The position numbers and the translations under genes are program-made. Source: Peromyscus leucopus (lineage: Eukaryota; Chordata; Mammalia; Rodentia; Cricetidae). Taken from it: a DNA stretch of 64,000 bases. The notes under the pieces were generated by a model. It saw nothing but the letters and a program-made list of their open reading frames with translations, searched no databases and was not told the origin of the DNA. Shown in pieces: positions 23,941 to 36,266 of the stretch. Every line of letters starts with the position of its first letter. Position 1 is the first letter of the stretch. The stretch is taken from NCBI RefSeq assembly GCF_004664715.2, contig NC_051083.1:116074534-116138533 (forward strand), given 5' to 3'.

Positions 23941-25404
23941 AATCAACCTTTTAAACAATATCAACATACTGGGTCTTTCTTATGGCACAGATCACTTTTT
24001 TCATTATTCTACCTGACCTCACAACATAACTTTGCTCTGTTATTAGAGTATAAATCCCTGATAGTAAAGAACATGGCTTCTCAGGTTTTTTGGGTTTTTT
24101 GTTTTTGTTTTTGTTTTTTTGCCCTTTATCTTGTCATCTGAATTTCAAATACTGTTTTGCTTTTAAGGATTCCTAGTTTGAAGGATATTAGGGTGGCATG
24201 GTAATTTAATATTACTAGCCTTTCAGCTGTACCTTGCTAGAAAGGCATTTCATCACTGAGCACTTTTTAAGTGTCAGAGTTTTGTCCACCTCTCTAGATT
24301 TTGAATCCACTGGAACAGTAAAATTGAGTATTTTCCCACAATTCTAAATTTCAAAATAATGCTCATCTATAAGACCACTTGATAAAATGCAAGGAAACTA
24401 TAAGCACTTAAAATGGCACACTCAATACACTCACCAGTAAGATTATCTTTTGAAAATGTACACTATGTTTTTTAAGGATTCCTTTTATTTTTTCATAAAA
24501 CATTGTCACACACACAAAACAAACAAACAAAAAGTAGGAAGAACTACTTTCTGTTGCTCTGACAGAAACAGGAACTTATTCCAGGAGTGCAAACTCACTA
24601 CCATCAGCTACTTTTGTCCCATTTCCCTACATTCTTCTTATCTACGTCTTTTCCCACTGTCTCTACAAGCCAGTATATAACAGAAACATGACCAATGCCT
24701 GGTTAGTTCCAAAGATCACAAAGCTACAATGACTGAGGAGGCACTCCTTAAATTATTTTTATAGGACTCCAGAATGAACAATGAATACAATGTTTTATTT
24801 CTTTCCATTTTAAGCTTTCCTTAACATCTGTATTGCCTCTGAATTTCTTGTGGTCATTTATTTTGGCTTTACATATATCCAACACACCTGCCATACACTG
24901 CTTGAATTGGCAGGCTGACAAGATTTAAAAGCCTTCATGTTTTCAAATTTGCTTCAGGTCCTAGTTCCCTCCTCCTCTGTTTTGTTTAGTGGCCCAATAC
25001 TGCACCCTTTAGGGCATATGGGAAGTGCATAGCACTGCAGGTAGAGACCACAATTTCACAAATATCATACAGCATATCAAGTCTTCTGTCCAGAGAAAGA
25101 ATGAAGACTATAAAAGGACATTTCACCCATGTGCAGAACATTTTCAACGATTTAGTTCAACTTCTGTTGCAGTTTTCCACAATAGCCCCAGGCTAACAAA
25201 AATCAGATACCTTTTAAAAAAACAACATTTAAGTCAAGTTATTCTGTTTCACAGACCCACAAAATGACCTACTTCAGTTCACCTCTATGGTCATAGAAGA
25301 AAAAAATAGATGCAATGACTTCTTCTGATCATTGCTGTACAACAGATGATGCTCATTTTTGTCAAATGGGAGCATCTTTTTGTGAAGCTGTGTCTATTTT
25401 GTTT
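23941..25404. other. Unique intron sequence
   Basis: Only a T-rich (GTTTTT)n-like patch at 24086..24120 and a short CAAA tract near 24515. No gene seen. Confidence 0.35.
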
Positions 25405-25550
25405 ATTTATTTCTTAGTGCATGTGCACGTTTGTAACTATGCCATAGCCCACATGTGGACGTCAGGACACGTTCTGGTAGCCGATCGGTGTCAGAGCATT
25501 TGGCTCACACGGCAAGTAGTTGAACCCCCTGAGCCGGCTCACCAGTCCTC
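25405..25550 (-). mobile_element. B3/B2-type SINE (antisense)
   Basis: 'cacatgtggacgtcaggaca' and 'ccccctgagccggctcacca' are antisense B3 landmarks. Confidence 0.6.
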
Positions 25551-25726
25551 AATTTTTAAAATCGCATTGTCTATAACGAGAAACTCTTGACAATGCAGCC
25601 AAAATTTCCACTGGTGTTTTTTTCCCAACTCCCTCATTCAAAATAATAATAAAAAGCTATCAAATGATGTTTATTTATCTTTCCAATATTTATAATTAGC
25701 CCAAGTACTTTACTAACTCTCTTGTT

Positions 25727-25805
25727 TTGCAGTACCGGGGATTAAACTCAGGCACTCAAACATGCTGTTTGGTGTGCTACCATGAGTCACACCTTCTCTG
25801 GTCAA
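25727..25805 (-). mobile_element. ID/B4-like SINE fragment
   Basis: 'gcagtaccggggattaaact' to 'ggtgtgctaccatgagtcac' is antisense ID-like. Confidence 0.5.
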
Positions 25806-26699
25806 AACTGTGAGTCTCGTAAGAAGGAATATGTGTCAGCAAGGTAAAATGTGTCAGCAAGGTAGTATATAGTGATCTTTGCAGCATAAAGAGATCCATC
25901 TCTATACTTAGGAAGCATCCAGTGAGGACTTCCCTACCTGAATTTATCATAGCATTACAGCAAATGAGTGTAGACTCTCAGTCTCAACAGTTGGCATCTA
26001 TTCATTATTAGAGCAGTAATAAAAACAGTCAAACAATAGGAAAAATACTATGGCTGAAAATATTGGGAGAGTCCCATATGTACCCTCATTTCAAAGACCA
26101 ATGTTGAAGTTTGTAGTAGGCCTGAAAGTAGGATTGCTACGGAAATGAATCCTGTGAAAGTGACCCTTGGTGTCTGAAGTTACTATTTCTAGAGAGGCTT
26201 TCTAGCACACATATGATGAGAAGATGTGCCTATAAATCAGTTGTTTAGAATTCATGGCGATAGGGAAATGGCTGCTGTAGGAAAGAATGAAGACTGGAAT
26301 ACTGGAAGCACAAATAGGACAGAGTTGTAAGTTCTCTACTTCTCTGTCTTCACACAGACTTAAGGGTGTCCACCAATCAAGGTTCCTAAAACAGGAATTT
26401 GATATTTTCTTCCTATTCCAGAGTGATGTAGACTAGATTGTCAAAACCAATTCTTCATAGAAAATTTCTTAATGTAAAAATTTAGAACTTTAAGTTTAAT
26501 TAAACGTTAGATAAGTAGTCAATGTACTTGTTAATGCTAAAGAAATCTGTGTGGTTACAAAACAATAATAATAAAATCACTCAGCCTAGATGGGACAAGT
26601 TGTCTTCTGTCTCACAAGGTCAATCTCAACAAGTCTCAAAGGAAAGACCCCCACAGCAGAGGAAAGCTATAAATAAAACAGGCTTTGGGATTTTATTTT
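25806..26699. other. Unique intron sequence
   Basis: A short tandem 'aatgtgtcagcaaggta' appears twice (25831..25865). Nothing else. Confidence 0.35.
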
Positions 26700-26893
26700 T
26701 AGTATGGGGGTGGGGGTGGGGGTGTACATGTGAGTGCAGTGCCCTGAGAAACCAGAAGAGGGAGTGAGAGGCCAGAAGAGGCAAGTTGGCTCCCGTGGAG
26801 CTAGAGTTTACTGGCTTCATGTAGGAACTGAACTCACCCTCCTCTAAGAGAGCAGTATGTGTTCTTAACAGTTGAACCATCTCCCCTGTCCCT
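26700..26893 (-). mobile_element. B3/B2-type SINE (antisense) with a (GGGGGT)3 start
   Basis: 'gtacatgtgagtgcagtgcc', 'ggaactgaactcaccctcct', 'aacagttgaaccatctcccc' follow antisense B2/B3. The GGGGGT triplet at 26704..26722 is three units only. Confidence 0.6.
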
Positions 26894-26982
26894 AAAATAG
26901 GTTTAACACTGAGATTGGAAAGCAATATCTGAACTATGTAATTTAAGTCAACTTTCAACAACAACAACAACAAAAACAGTTT

Positions 26983-27062
26983 TCTAAGTCTGGGAATATG
27001 GCTGAGTGATAGAGTACTTTGCCTGGCATGTCTGAAGACCTGAGCTCATCTCCAGCACTAGA
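26983..27062 (+). mobile_element. ID/B4-like SINE
   Basis: 'tctgggaatatggctgagtg' to 'gctcatctccagcactag' in sense orientation; a (CAA)n tract (26958..26973) lies just upstream. Confidence 0.55.
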
Positions 27063-28049
27063 AGAAGAGGAGGAAGGAGAAATAAAAGAAAAAAAAGAGG
27101 TAAACAACAACAAAACAATTCTATGAACTTTATCAGTTTCAGCTCCCATTTGACTCAATAAGTTGGGAAATAAATTTTGTGCCTACATTTGTAAGGCATG
27201 TTAATTAAATCCAGACTTCAGTTTAAACAAGGGATGTGGTAAATTAAGTACATGTCAAATATTTAAAAACTCCAAAGAACTTTAAATGGGTGCCCAGTAG
27301 TTATCAAAGCCATTGGGGATAAAGTAACCTTTTGGTTACCTTAATCTTGAACAGAGACTAAGGAAGGTTCATTTCCTGGGCCAAAATACCTGAGGCTTTT
27401 AAGGTACAAATGAAGAGCTAACAATCTAATTTCATTACATATGCTACCTTGGCAGTCTGTGTTCCGAATGGGTGGTGGAACCAATTGGCCTGGTTTATTT
27501 GGTTTCTTTCAATAACAAGTCAGATCTGTGTTGCAGCTTAATTCCTGGCTGTGGAGGAATTTTTACATACTCCTGACAACCAAAAGCATATCCTCAGCAT
27601 CTCTGAATCCACGCAGAAAAGGCAACCCCATCCTTTTAAGGTTATAAGCACTTACTGAAACTATCGGTCTGTGTCTTCCACTAATGTAAATGCAATTTCA
27701 CTGACACCCCTCTTCCAGTTCATATAATACTAGTCCCAAATTTTAAGATCTGGCATATTTCTACTGTACTCTTACTTGTAAGAGTTCACTTTTTTCTATT
27801 ACATTCTGGTCAAAAAAACAAAAACAAAAACAAAACAACCCCAACCAGGTTTCATATAAATTTTCTCTGTATTAATTTCTAATCAACAAGGATACTGGGA
27901 ATTGTATTGATTAAAAACTCCAAGAGTGATTTTAGGGATGACAAAATAGTCAATAAAACATGAGAGTGTGTTGTCCAATACATTCTGCCATGCCATACAA
28001 AAGCTGGTATTTTAGTTAAACAGTATTTATTTGTAGTTCTTCCTAACAG
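27063..28049. other. Unique intron sequence
   Basis: An (AAAAAC)n patch at 27812..27837. The complex stretch 27340..27640 shows no repeat and could be conserved non-coding DNA, but that is only an impression. Confidence 0.35.
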
Positions 28050-28330
28050 TTAACATTGAGGCTAGGGAGATGTCTGATCCCTACCCACATAACCCTGAAG
28101 AGGGAGCACAGGTGTGGAATGCCAGGACTGAGGAGAAAGGGTCAGAGACAGGGAGGTCTCTAGAACTATTTGGCCAGCCAGCACAGCCAACAGGTGAGCT
28201 CCTGATTCAGTGAGAGGCTTTGTCACAAAAATATGGTAGGAAGTGATGAAGAAATCTCAACCTCTACCTCTTGCATGAACACATATACATGTACATATGC
28301 ACATACCCACACAAACACATACACACTAAA
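28050..28330 (+). mobile_element. B3-type SINE
   Basis: 'ccagccagcacagccaacag', 'ttcagtgagaggctttgtca', then a CA-rich 3' tail. Confidence 0.55.
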
Positions 28331-29139
28331 ATAAGAATAAAAATAGCTCACATTTATGGAAGTCTCATCTTTTGCCATCCAAGATGCTATTAATTTATAG
28401 TCACTACCTTGATCAATTATCTCCAACACTTCCTAAAGTGTGTACTGTTGAGAAGCAATGCTAAAGTTTAATTTAAAAGCACAATCTCTCAGAATTTAAA
28501 TCCTAGATTTGACACTAAATAGTTGCAATGAGTTTTCCAACTTTTAAATTCCTCAGAAATAAGGACAGAGTCATAGACACCAAAACTTCCCTCCAAGTTT
28601 TCAATTTTCTTCCCAGTTCATGCAACCACAATATGAAAGCACATTATTCAGCAGAACCCAGAGGACTCTGAATTGCTTATAGTTTGGAAGGTCCTATCTT
28701 CTCATACTTACCTAGCAAATATGTTTAAAAATGTGTCACACACTGGGCTTAAAAATCACAATCAAGAGAACATGTGGTCTAGAAATCTGGCATCCAGCTG
28801 GAGAGGGGAAGTATAGCAGCCTTTGGGCCTAGTAAATCTCTTTCTCAGAAACAGAATTTACTGACCCCAAAATAGCTATCCAAACCAAAGTGAACACTTT
28901 GAACCAAGCTTTAGAAAGTATGAAAAAAACTAGAAAGTTATAATATTACAACAGGGTTGTCAGTACCTTCAAAATCTCAACTCTTTCTGTTGCTAACCCT
29001 CGAGCTTTCCATATCGACACCTGGACTACGTACATCATTCAGAGAAGGGAAAAATAAAAAAGATTCTGACACTTAAGGAGAAAACCTAAGTAAAAACCTT
29101 CAAAGAAAGCAGGGATTTGAAAATAAAACTCAGGGTGCT
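28331..29139. other. Unique intron sequence
   Basis: No feature recognised. Confidence 0.35.
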
Positions 29140-29345
29140 TGCTGGAAAGATGGATCAGTGGTTAAGAGGACTGGCTGATTTCCAGAGGACCCAGCATCCA
29201 CATGGCAGCTCACACTCATCTGTAAGTCCATTCCCAAGGGAATTCAATGCCCTCTCTGGACTCCACAGGCACTGCACACAGGTGGTGCACAGACATGCAT
29301 GTAGACAAAACACTCATACACATTAAATAAAGAAAAAATTGTAAA
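29140..29345 (+). mobile_element. B2 SINE
   Basis: 'gctggaaagatggatcagtg', 'ccagaggacccagcatccac', 'ccctctctggactccacagg', then an AAATAAAG tail. Confidence 0.85.
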
Positions 29346-29460
29346 TACATACAAAGAAAATAAAGCTCAAAGGAAATGTTGAAATTGAACCAGTTAGGGT
29401 CTGCACACCAAGTGTCAACAAGTAAGAACAGGCATATAAGATTACAAAATATCTTTAGTG

Positions 29461-29461
29461 C

Positions 29462-29507
<46 letters not shown>
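29461..29507. repeat. (TG)n microsatellite
   Basis: About 22 TG units with a CGTGCG lead. Confidence 0.95.
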
Positions 29508-29967
29508 CATGAATGTGGGGAAAGGCATTTATATGGAGAATAGTTTGACAGGGATTGAAAGAGAATAATTAAAAAGTATTTTATACATGTATGAAAATGT
29601 CAGAGAAAAATTAATTTAAAACCTCAAAAACCCTGTCTATAAAATCACCATAAGTGGCCAGAACAAAAGGTGGAAGAGCTTAAATACTAAATTAAAGAGA
29701 GTATTTACATTGAGATGGCGGTGAGGGGAATACTTAGCAAAGCATATAAAACTCCATACTAAAGCTACCATGTTGAATTCATGATTTTATAATAGTGTAT
29801 ACAGCATTATAGGGGAGATGAGGAAATTAAGGCTAACATTACATAGCATCTATGTTGTAAGTACTGAATGAGCTAAGTGATTTAATCTGACAGCCATACA
29901 GATGAATAAATACACAAAAAGGCCTAGATTCTGTTTAATAGAACAGTATAATCTCACAAAAGATCAT

Positions 29968-30118
29968 AAAGGGCTGGGCTGATAGTATATGACTTTATTC
30001 TAGCACTTGGGGATCAGAGGTAGGTGGATTCTGTGAGTTCAGGATGATCCTGGTCTACATAAGAGACTTCCAGGACAGCTAAGTCTATATAGTGAGACCT
30101 TGTCTGAATTTTTTTAAA
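29968..30118 (+). mobile_element. B1 SINE (diverged)
   Basis: 'gctgggctgatagtatatga' to 'gtctatatagtgagaccttg'. Confidence 0.65.
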
Positions 30119-30565
30119 AAAATTACATCACAAAGGTTCTTGCTAAATACAAACTTCAGCTTATACTGACAAAACCTGAGATTAACCCTGCCTAAAGTCC
30201 TACCAAATGTTTGTACCACTAAAAATACTCAAGCTGAAAGTAACAGAGAAGCTTTCATATTAGTAATGGCTACAACAGGACTCTCCATTATCAGTTTTTT
30301 TTTAAACATCAGCAAGACATTTGTTTGGATAAATTCGAAGATTTGTAGTGTTAGATGGCCTAGTGAAAATCAACTTACATTCAAATGTATAATCTCTTCT
30401 TTAATACACATAAATCTGATCATATGCAACCTAACATGAAGAGTTTTAATAATCACATAACTATTCTTTAAAACCCATTCTCAATAAAACACAAACTCCA
30501 TATGAAAATCATTCATCTTTACTTGATTTTCTCCCGTGTGTGTGTGTGTGTGTGTGTGTGCATGT

Positions 30566-30597
<32 letters not shown>

Positions 30598-32240
30598 GAT
30601 CATGTTTGTTAAAAGTCAAATAAGACTCATTTGGTAAGGGATGAAGATTGGAATAATTCTAGAGTTGAAGCAATACTCAAAGACCAGTCCTAGGTTGTAG
30701 ACTGCAAAGAGGAAAATGAAAGTCATTAAGTCATTTGGACTAGATGGTTAGAATCCAATCACTGAATTCACCTTAAGAGTAGTTATTCATAATTAATTTT
30801 TCATAATTTTATTCTCTAAACATTTAGCCAGACGCTGAGTGTACAAACATGGAAAAGCCACAGACCCTCATTTATTCCACTTTTTCAACATTTCAAACAC
30901 ATTTTCAGCAAAAAACTCTGAATGAGTAAAAGCCATAATTTTAAGAACTCAGATACATAAACTTCCCTTTTAAAAAAGACTATGTTTAAACCTAAAAGCT
31001 TACTGATGATTAGGACCAACTATACTATTATTAGGAACCACATCATTCTTTGACCCACACGTCTCATTATCTCCTAAGCTGAAATTCTGTCTCTGCAATA
31101 AACATCCATGGGAATTCCTTGTACATCAGTATTGCCCCTCTCAAGAAATACTTCCAAAGCCTTCACTGCTGAAATGTTTTCCACCTGCTACACCTCCTTC
31201 CTCAAATATTCCTGCATATCTTATGGTGTAGCTTCCAGTACCACCATTTCATTCAAGCTGCCCAGATTCAGTAACTGCGGCCAAGAGTAACACTAATTTG
31301 ATTCCAATTTTGCTAAGGTTAGAAATGTATCTAGAATTTACAATTACTATAACACACTCCCCCCAGCATAGTACCTAGCACAAATAGATTCTTGGGTAGT
31401 ACTAAGTCAAATGTTTCCTAAATAATAAAATGCAATATGTATTATCTGGTGATTGCATATTAAAATATGGCTTCAAAATGCCAATTGTGTTTAGTAAAAG
31501 ACTACATATAAAAACTGAAGTCCCTGTATTAATTTTGCAATGTTAAGTATATATACAAATTTATACTTTAAGGTTAGGTAGAATTACAAAATACACTTCC
31601 TAAGAGAGAGAGAAATTGTGGTCATTCCTCTAGAGTCAGGTTTCACAACTCTACCAAGCAAAAGGAAACAAAAGATGTTCAAAACACTGTTCAAATAGAG
31701 CTCTCCACTGACATATAATTGTAACTCTATTTCAATGAGCCCCCTCATAGGATCTAGTCTCTTGCCAGACACTTAGTAGATTCTCAATCCACCTTTTCAC
31801 CTCTTTCTAAGAGAAGAAACAAAAGTCCAAAAAGAGAAGAAAGTCCACTATTGTGTATGACAAACAATAAGTTTTAGAATAATATGGCCATGTTTGATAA
31901 GAAACTTAGCAGAGAGAAAACATGAACTAGATGTGCAAATCCCTGGTATAAGGTAGGTGCTCAATAAACCCAACATTCAAACTGGCATATAGGTGGGTTG
32001 TTAAGAAGTTAGAGGAAATGAAAATATGATCAAATCATAGTATTCATTTGGTGTTTTAGATTTGACTTTTGCCAAACTGAACATTAAATTAAATCCTCAG
32101 TCTGAGAATGCAAAGGACTTGGGGAAAAAAAAGTAAACAGTTACTCTTGGGACATAGCACAGAGCTGATGTAACAGTATCATTTGAGACACAAGAAAAAA
32201 AAAACTTACCCAAATATTAGCAATGCCAGTTAATTAAATC
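30119..32240. other. Unique intron sequence with one long (TG)n
   Basis: A (TG)n with two interruptions occupies 30536..30598. A MIR 3' scrap ('gtaggtgctcaataaaccca') lies near 31950. The rest is AT-rich with no gene. Confidence 0.45.
30536..30598. repeat. Interrupted (TG)n microsatellite
   Basis: 63 nt of TG with CA and TT interruptions at about 30561 and 30571. Confidence 0.95.
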
Positions 32241-32553
32241 GGCTGGAGTTTTTATTTTATTTTATTTTACAATATAATTTAATTCTACATATCAGCCACG
32301 GATTCCCTTGTTCTCTCCCCTCCCGCCCCCCTCCCCTTCCCCCCAGTCCACCCCCCCATTCCCATCTCCTCTAGGGCAAAGACTCCCCAGAGGATTGAGA
32401 TCAACCTGGTAGAGTCAGTCCAGGAGTCCAACTGGCGAGAAAGAGGAGGGTTTATATGTACGAGAATTGTTGAGACCAAGATTGGATAAAGCACAGGGAC
32501 AAATAGCCAAATGAATGGAAACATATGAACTGTGAACCAATGGCTGGAGTTTT
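32241..32553 (-). mobile_element. L1 insertion with 5' inversion (twin priming)
   Basis: Flanked by the duplication ggctggagtttt (32241..32252 and 32542..32553). The first part (32253 to about 32431) is antisense muroid L1 3' end with its poly(A) as (TTTTA)n. The second part (about 32432..32541) is more 5' L1 3' UTR ('gagaattgttgagaccaaga') in the opposite orientation. No coding capacity. Confidence 0.85.
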
Positions 32554-32789
32554 ATATATTCAAAATAAATGTATAATGCTTCAAGGGACATAAAGTGAAT
32601 AAAGAAAAGCAGAGCCTTCCCCAGGCTTTTAGAGTATCTTTTACACATTCTTAAAGGGGATGATTAATTTTAAAATAATAAAGTCTAAAAATGAAAACTT
32701 TAGGTAGCTAGGTACTTGTTAATGAGAACAAAAGAGAAATTTTAAATGTATGTACCTGGTTTTTTGAAACACATAAAAGAGTTCTCAGC

Positions 32790-33000
32790 ATGGCATAATA
32801 GTTATAAACAAGCTTTAGGAAACAGAAAGGCTTGTTCATAACACTAACCCTTTCTACTAATTCAAAGACCTTAAGCAAGTTACAAAAACAATCTATGCTT
32901 CAGTTTCCTCATCCATAATGTAGTATCTATAGTAGTATCTATCTCACAAGGTTGTTTCACAGCTTGATGTGTGCTAAGGTTAGAATGAATTTACAACGAT
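32790..33000 (+). mobile_element. MIR SINE
   Basis: 'accttaagcaagttacaaaa', 'tatgcttcagtttcctcatc', 'ctatctcacaaggttgtttc' is MIR core order. Confidence 0.65.
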
Positions 33001-33389
33001 GTCTCATGAAACATAAAAATGAAGTACTTTTTATGAGGTTGATAAATTTTATTTTAAACATCTTACAAATAAAAGATATCACACACTAAAATTCAGTCTG
33101 TGCATCTCAACAAACTTCCTTCCACATAGTTTAAATAACCATTCTGAAGTTGTGGGGCTTCTACACTTTCACTCGCTATTGAATTTATTTTTTTTTGCAT
33201 TTATTCACCACCAAAACTGAAAAATGAATGACTGAATCAGAACTAGACAAACAATTAGCTTTATATCCTGTTTTATAACTGGTATCCATTACCTACTGTC
33301 AGTCCTTCCTCACCCCTTAAGAGTTAGTCTTTTCTGTTCTCTCTTCTGTGTTATATGTACCCACATTTACTGATGTTTACATATAGACA

Positions 33390-34340
33390 TATTGTTGGCT
33401 ATGTTCCACATATGATGGAGAACATGGAGGCTTTTTCTGTGATTATGTAACCTCACTTAATATTATACCTTTTTTTTTTTTTTTTTTTTTGGTTTTTCGA
33501 GACAGGGTTTCTCTGTGTAGCTTTGCGCCTTTCCTGGATCTCGCTCTGTAGACCAGGCTGGCCTCGAACTCACAAAGATCCGCCTGGCTCTGCCTCCCGA
33601 GTGCTGGGATTAAAGGCGTGCGCCACCACCGCCTGGCTTATTATACCTTTTAAGTCCATCCATTTCCCTGAAAATTTTGTGATTACATTTTTCTTTAGAG
33701 CTGAATAGCATTCATTTATATATATGAATATTTATATATATTCATATACATATGAATATATATTCAAAACTTTCATTATCCCTTCATCTGTTGATGGACA
33801 AGTATGTTGAATCCAATTCTTTGCTTTAATGAATAAAGCGGCAATAAACATGGAGTACAAATTTCGCTATGGTAGGGTATGCAGTCTTCATGGTATATGC
33901 CCAGAAAGGAAATAGCTGGGTCTTACGATACTTCTTTTTTTTTTTTTTTTTAAAAAAAAGAAATATCCAAGCTGATTCCCATAATGGCTGTATTAATTTT
34001 CACCTCTATCAACAGTAAATAAAAGTCCCCTTGTCTCCAATTCTCTCCATTATTTACTGTCATATGTTGGTGATTGCCCTTCTGACTGTAATGAAGTGGT
34101 ACTTCAAAGTAGTTTTAATTAGCATCTCCCTGGTGGTTACCGATAGTGAACACCTTTAAAATAGTCTTTGGTCATTTTTGTTTCTTTTTAATGAAACCTC
34201 TATTTCATTTGCCCATTGATTGGCAGTTTTATTTCCTTGATATTTATTTTCTACAAATCTCTGTAAATTCTGGGTGTTAAACTCCTTCTTTGAAGTGTAG
34301 CTGGTAAATATTTCCTCCCAGTCTGTGGACTGTTGAACTA
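33390..34340 (-). mobile_element. Old L1 3' segment, interrupted by a B1
   Basis: The plus strand matches antisense L1 ORF2 3' region/3' UTR in order: 'agagctgaatagcattcatt', 'catctgttgatggacaagta', 'aataaagcggcaataaacat', 'gaaggaaatagctgggtctt'-like, 'attcccataatggctgtatt', 'cttctgactgtaatgaagtg', 'tttgcccattgattggcag'. Frames are broken throughout. A T16 run (33938..33953) and a TATA-rich patch (33717..33766) are internal. Confidence 0.8.
33474..33638 (-). mobile_element. Young B1 SINE inside the old L1
   Basis: Full antisense B1 with the variant core 'gctttgcgcctttcctgg' and a T-run of about 20. Flanked by tattatacctttt at 33461..33473 and 33639..33651. Confidence 0.9.
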
Positions 34341-35783
34341 TTATTTTGCTAGGTTGTGGACTCCCCAAATTCCTACATTGGGATTCTGCCACTTTAGATG
34401 GGAAGCTGGACCAGAAACATCAAAATCATCATGCAAAAGCAAGATGCCAGGGACCAGTGATATTTATTTTGTTCATTTATTTAGGGAATGCTTAAGGATG
34501 GAACATGAGGCTTTACATATGGTATCCAAGTCCTCTACTACTAAAGCACATCTCCAGACCTGCAATAATCTGTATTAGATTATCAGACAGGAAATGCATT
34601 GTTAACCCACATACTATGTTCACAGTTTTGTTTTTGTTTGTTTGTTTGATTCGTGCTTCAGAGTAACAAAAAAGCACAAAACAACCACACAAAATAGCCT
34701 CCTTCCTTAACGAATCTACTCAGGAGATTATAAACACTTAGAAATTTGTAGAGATGGCAGATAATTAAGCTCTGGATTTCACTTCCTTTATAAACCACAA
34801 ACTTCTAGAAATATAAAATGACAAGCCTATTTGAATACTCTTTTCTCTAAAGGTAATATTTCTTGTAAATTTCAATGACTATCTGTGCTAACAAAAGAAA
34901 TAATCCCTGCAGGGTTCTTGTTTACTTTAACATGAATGCGAAAGTTGTATGTATGAGGATTTCCCAAATGCAAAGCACTGCATTGAGAGCAGCAGATCCA
35001 GAAAGCACATGAATGAAAAATAGAACAGACCTACACATTTCCATTGTACGTAAGAACTGGTGCTTTTTCTTTGAAGGTGATTCAGTCATGAACACAAAAC
35101 CTGAAGAGAAGATGCATTTCCCTACATTTTTTTTTTTTGCTTTAATATGAAAGCCTGAGTCACAGGACTCACAGAGACAATAGTATTACAGAGGGTACAT
35201 GACTGTGATAGTAATAAAAATGAATGAGTGGCAGTTAGCTCAAGAGCTCCACTCAGACAATCAAAGTTATATGCTTTTTTAAACCTTGGAGAAAAATTTA
35301 CAACTCAACCTCACCCTCTTTCCTAGTACATTTTCCTCACCCATCTTCAGTCTTCCCACAAACTCATTTTTTTATGGCATGACAATACGTATGTCAAAGA
35401 ACAAGCCATTTTACTTAAAAATAATTTCATTTATTTGAACAGGATGTTGATACAAATGCTTTTAATTTATCAGATTAAGAATAATGGCCTCCTTTTCCAA
35501 AATAAAACACAACTACAGGGAACCTGCTAGGGAAATTCTTCATTACTTGATGTAAATTAGTTTTGATGCCAACGCAAGCATCCAAGTCCAAAAGAAAGCC
35601 AGAGTTAGAACAGGTGATGGAATTTAGCAGCTTGTTAGAAAAGAAACCACAGAAACAGCAAGATTTCCAAAGAACAAGGGAAGATATAACAGACATCGTG
35701 TGAGTATATTATAGGACTAAATCCCAGCACAGGTGAGCAAACTTAAGGCTTGAGTAATGAGTATGAGTGACTCTGTGAGTGCG

Positions 35784-35825
<42 letters not shown>

Positions 35826-36150
35826 CGCGCGTGTGCATGTATATAGAGGTGTTGGTGGTAGAGGAGAAGGAATGGCTGAAATCGTAATATCTGTTGGCAG
35901 AAAAGGAAGCAAGCCTACTGAGACATACTATATACATGACACAGTTGTTTCCTATATAAAATGTGTCATAGAATATAACACTGCGTCTAAAATTGAGCAC
36001 CGATCATTTGGAACAATTAGAAACAGTTGGAAAATAATTATCTAGGGCAGGGAAAGTGATGACTACAAGCAAAAATTGTACAAGAAATTGTACATAGGCA
36101 TATTGTACATAGGCATATTGTTCCGGAATTTTGTTATATTTTGGTCTGGC
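34341..36150. other. Unique intron sequence with an ID scrap and TG/CG tract
   Basis: An antisense ID-like fragment at about 34490..34565 ('catctccagacctg' end), a T-run near 35130, and the alternating TG/CG tract listed separately. A 15-bp unit (attgtacataggcat) is duplicated in tandem at 36087..36118. Confidence 0.4.
35779..35845. repeat. (TG)n(CG)n alternating tract, Z-DNA candidate
   Basis: 67 nt without a break in purine-pyrimidine alternation: GTGCGTGTGTGCG, then (TG)n, a block of about nine CG units, GTGTGCATG and TATATA. Confidence 0.9.
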
Positions 36151-36215
36151 TTTGTTAGCCTGGACCTTGGGCATGCAAGGCAAGTGCTATACCATTGGGC
36201 CACAGCCCCAGCTCA
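36151..36215 (-). mobile_element. ID-like SINE fragment
   Basis: 'tgggcatgcaaggcaagtgc' then 'taccattgggccacagcccc' is antisense ID. Confidence 0.5.
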
Positions 36216-36266
36216 AGCTCCAAGGCTTCTTAATACACAAAGCATTTTAGGTAAAAGAAAAAGTTC

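Noticed and set aside
26700..26722. G-quadruplex at (GGGGGT)3
   Set aside because: Only three G-runs; a standard intramolecular quadruplex needs four.
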